Shown here piece after piece: positions 63,101-64,000 of a DNA stretch of 64,000 nt. The DNA is from Halomonas alkaliantarctica. GTDB taxonomy: Bacteria; Pseudomonadota; Gammaproteobacteria; Pseudomonadales; Halomonadaceae. The stretch lies in NCBI RefSeq assembly GCF_029854215.1, contig NZ_CP122961.1, forward strand, positions 2,728,001-2,792,000. The letters are read 5' to 3'. The position numbers and the translations under genes are program-made. Each line of letters begins with the position of its first letter. Position 1 is the stretch's first letter. Below the pieces are notes generated by a model. That model was given only the letters and a program-made list of their open reading frames with translations, was not told where the DNA came from and made no database searches.

Positions 63101-63178
63101 TTATGTCAGGACTGTAATGGCGTTAGGTTGTTATGCCATGAAATTTTTGCATAGCAATAACGATAAAGGGAAAACGGT

Positions 63179-64000
63179 ATGCCGATGAAACCGCTGCGAC
63201 CGTTGGTCTTCTGGCCAACATTTCTTGTTCTATTTGCTGCAGTCATTGCCAGCTATATTAATTTAGAGGCCTTTCTAGCCGTTGCGAGCGGGCTAAATGA
63301 AGCAATCCTGCATAATTTCTCATGGCTGTTCAGTCTAGGCAGCCTTTACCTTCTGATTATGGCGGTTATCGTTTATTTCTCTCCAATTGGTCATGTTCGC
63401 ATTGGAGGTTCTTCCGCACAGCCTCTTTTATCACCTTTACGCTGGTTCTCGATCACCCTTTGCACCACCTTGGCCGTCGGTGTTCTATTTTGGACTACCG
63501 CTGAACCGCTTTATCATTTCATGAGCCCTCCAAGCTCCAGTGGGCTGGAAGCTGGCTCAAGCGATGCCATGGTGTTTGCGATGTCGACCATGTTTTTACA
63601 CTGGACGTTCACGCCTTACGCTATTTATGCCGTACCTGCATTGATCTTTGCCCTAGCGTTTTACAACCTGCGTCTTCGCTTCTCTATTTCCAGCATGTTG
63701 GAGCCACTTTTCGGCCCAGGAATCAGACGCTTTGCAGGACTTATTGATGCGGTTTCTCTCTACGCCCTGGTCGCTGGCATGGCTTCTTCGCTGGGCACTG
63801 GCGCCCTGACACTTGCAGGTGGCGTAGGCCAATACATGGGTGGCGAAACCAGCCCTCTACGGCTTGGCGTTATCGTTGCCATTATCGTGACCACGTTCGT
63901 GCTTTCCGCCGCCAGCGGGCTGCAAAAAGGCATTGCTCGATTTTCATCACTTAATGCTGTCCTGCTGCTTATTCTGGGTGTGTTCGCTTTCATCGCGGGC
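63179..64000 (+). CDS. BCCT-family transporter, 5' part (truncated by window end)
   Basis: 274 codons are in the window and the frame is still open at position 64000, so the gene is partial. The ATG at 63179 has AAAGGG about 8 bases upstream; another ATG two codons on is possible. Transmembrane segments begin with FWPTFLVLFAAVIASYI. Hallmarks of betaine/choline/carnitine transporters are FWTTAEPLYHFMSPP, FLHWTFTPYAIYAVPALIFAL, and SAASGLQKGIARFSSLNAVL. The usual HWGLHPWA block is changed to HWTFTPYA, so the substrate may differ from glycine betaine. It probably imports a compatible solute with Na+ or H+. Confidence 0.88.
   Translation, partial: MPMKPLRPLVFWPTFLVLFAAVIASYINLEAFLAVASGLNEAILHNFSWLFSLGSLYLLIMAVIVYFSPIGHVRIGGSSAQPLLSPLRWFSITLCTTLAVGVLFWTTAEPLYHFMSPPSSSGLEAGSSDAMVFAMSTMFLHWTFTPYAIYAVPALIFALAFYNLRLRFSISSMLEPLFGPGIRRFAGLIDAVSLYALVAGMASSLGTGALTLAGGVGQYMGGETSPLRLGVIVAIIVTTFVLSAASGLQKGIARFSSLNAVLLLILGVFAFIAG

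Larger units (their letters stand above)
62846..63178. other. Gene-poor gap between the tRNAs and the BCCT gene
   Basis: 333 bases. It holds an 18-bp tandem duplication near its start, a C/T-rich stretch (about 62912-62945), and an open minus-strand stretch without a start codon (62966-63100) that may be a decayed gene end. No intact gene, terminator or clear promoter was identified. Confidence 0.6.

Overview
The window looks like chromosome of a halophilic gammaproteobacterium of the Halomonadaceae (Halomonas/Vreelandella type). The grounds are gammaproteobacterial housekeeping blocks (rpsF-rpsR-DUF2232-rplI-dnaB, rlmB-rnr, tesA/ybbA-ybbP, coq7, ettA), a complete seven-gene Mrp/Mnh cation/proton antiporter operon, a BCCT-type compatible-solute transporter, and a PhaR polyhydroxyalkanoate regulator. 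This assignment is inference from gene content; no 16S or other marker lies in the window.

Layout. 1-7.0 kb: Smr-domain protein, RssA-like patatin, an alpha/beta hydrolase, the YbbA/YbbP exporter and divergent tesA. 7.0-30.0 kb: a full LapA-type biofilm adhesin system. It has a periplasmic protease (lapG), its c-di-GMP receptor (lapD), a 4467-residue adhesin (lapA) with 13 near-identical 681-bp repeats, a LuxR-type regulator, and a type I secretion apparatus (lapC, lapB and a TolC-OmpA fusion, lapE). 30.2-35.7 kb: EamA permease, SelW-like redox protein, MFS transporter, short LOV photoreceptor, PA3496-family small protein, ettA. 35.9-42.9 kb: coq7, HIT protein, prkB, thioesterase, purD, phaR, rsmE, periplasmic aspartic protease, lytic transglycosylase. 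43.0-54.5 kb: a DASH-type photolyase with DUF2256, the mnhG-A operon, hemH, an iron-sulfur photolyase (PhrB type) and a DCC protein. 54.7-62.2 kb: small unknown protein, dnaB, ribosomal-protein operon, rlmB, rnr. 62.4-64.0 kb: three tandem tRNA-Leu(CAG) genes and the 5' part of a BCCT transporter cut by the window edge.

How the genes work together. LapB-LapC-LapE should export LapA, which stays on the surface through its N-terminal retention module. When c-di-GMP falls, LapD should release LapG, which cuts LapA at the di-alanine site seen at 23215-23226. The parts are all present with expected catalytic residues. Unusual details are a twin-arginine signal on LapG, an OmpA domain fused to the TolC-like channel, a beta-sandwich apparently inserted into the adhesin's VWA domain, and a perfect hairpin between lapE and lapB. 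A second theme is light: a short LOV protein, two different photolyase/cryptochromes and ferrochelatase lie within 20 kb, and both photolyase genes carry the same promoter-like motif.
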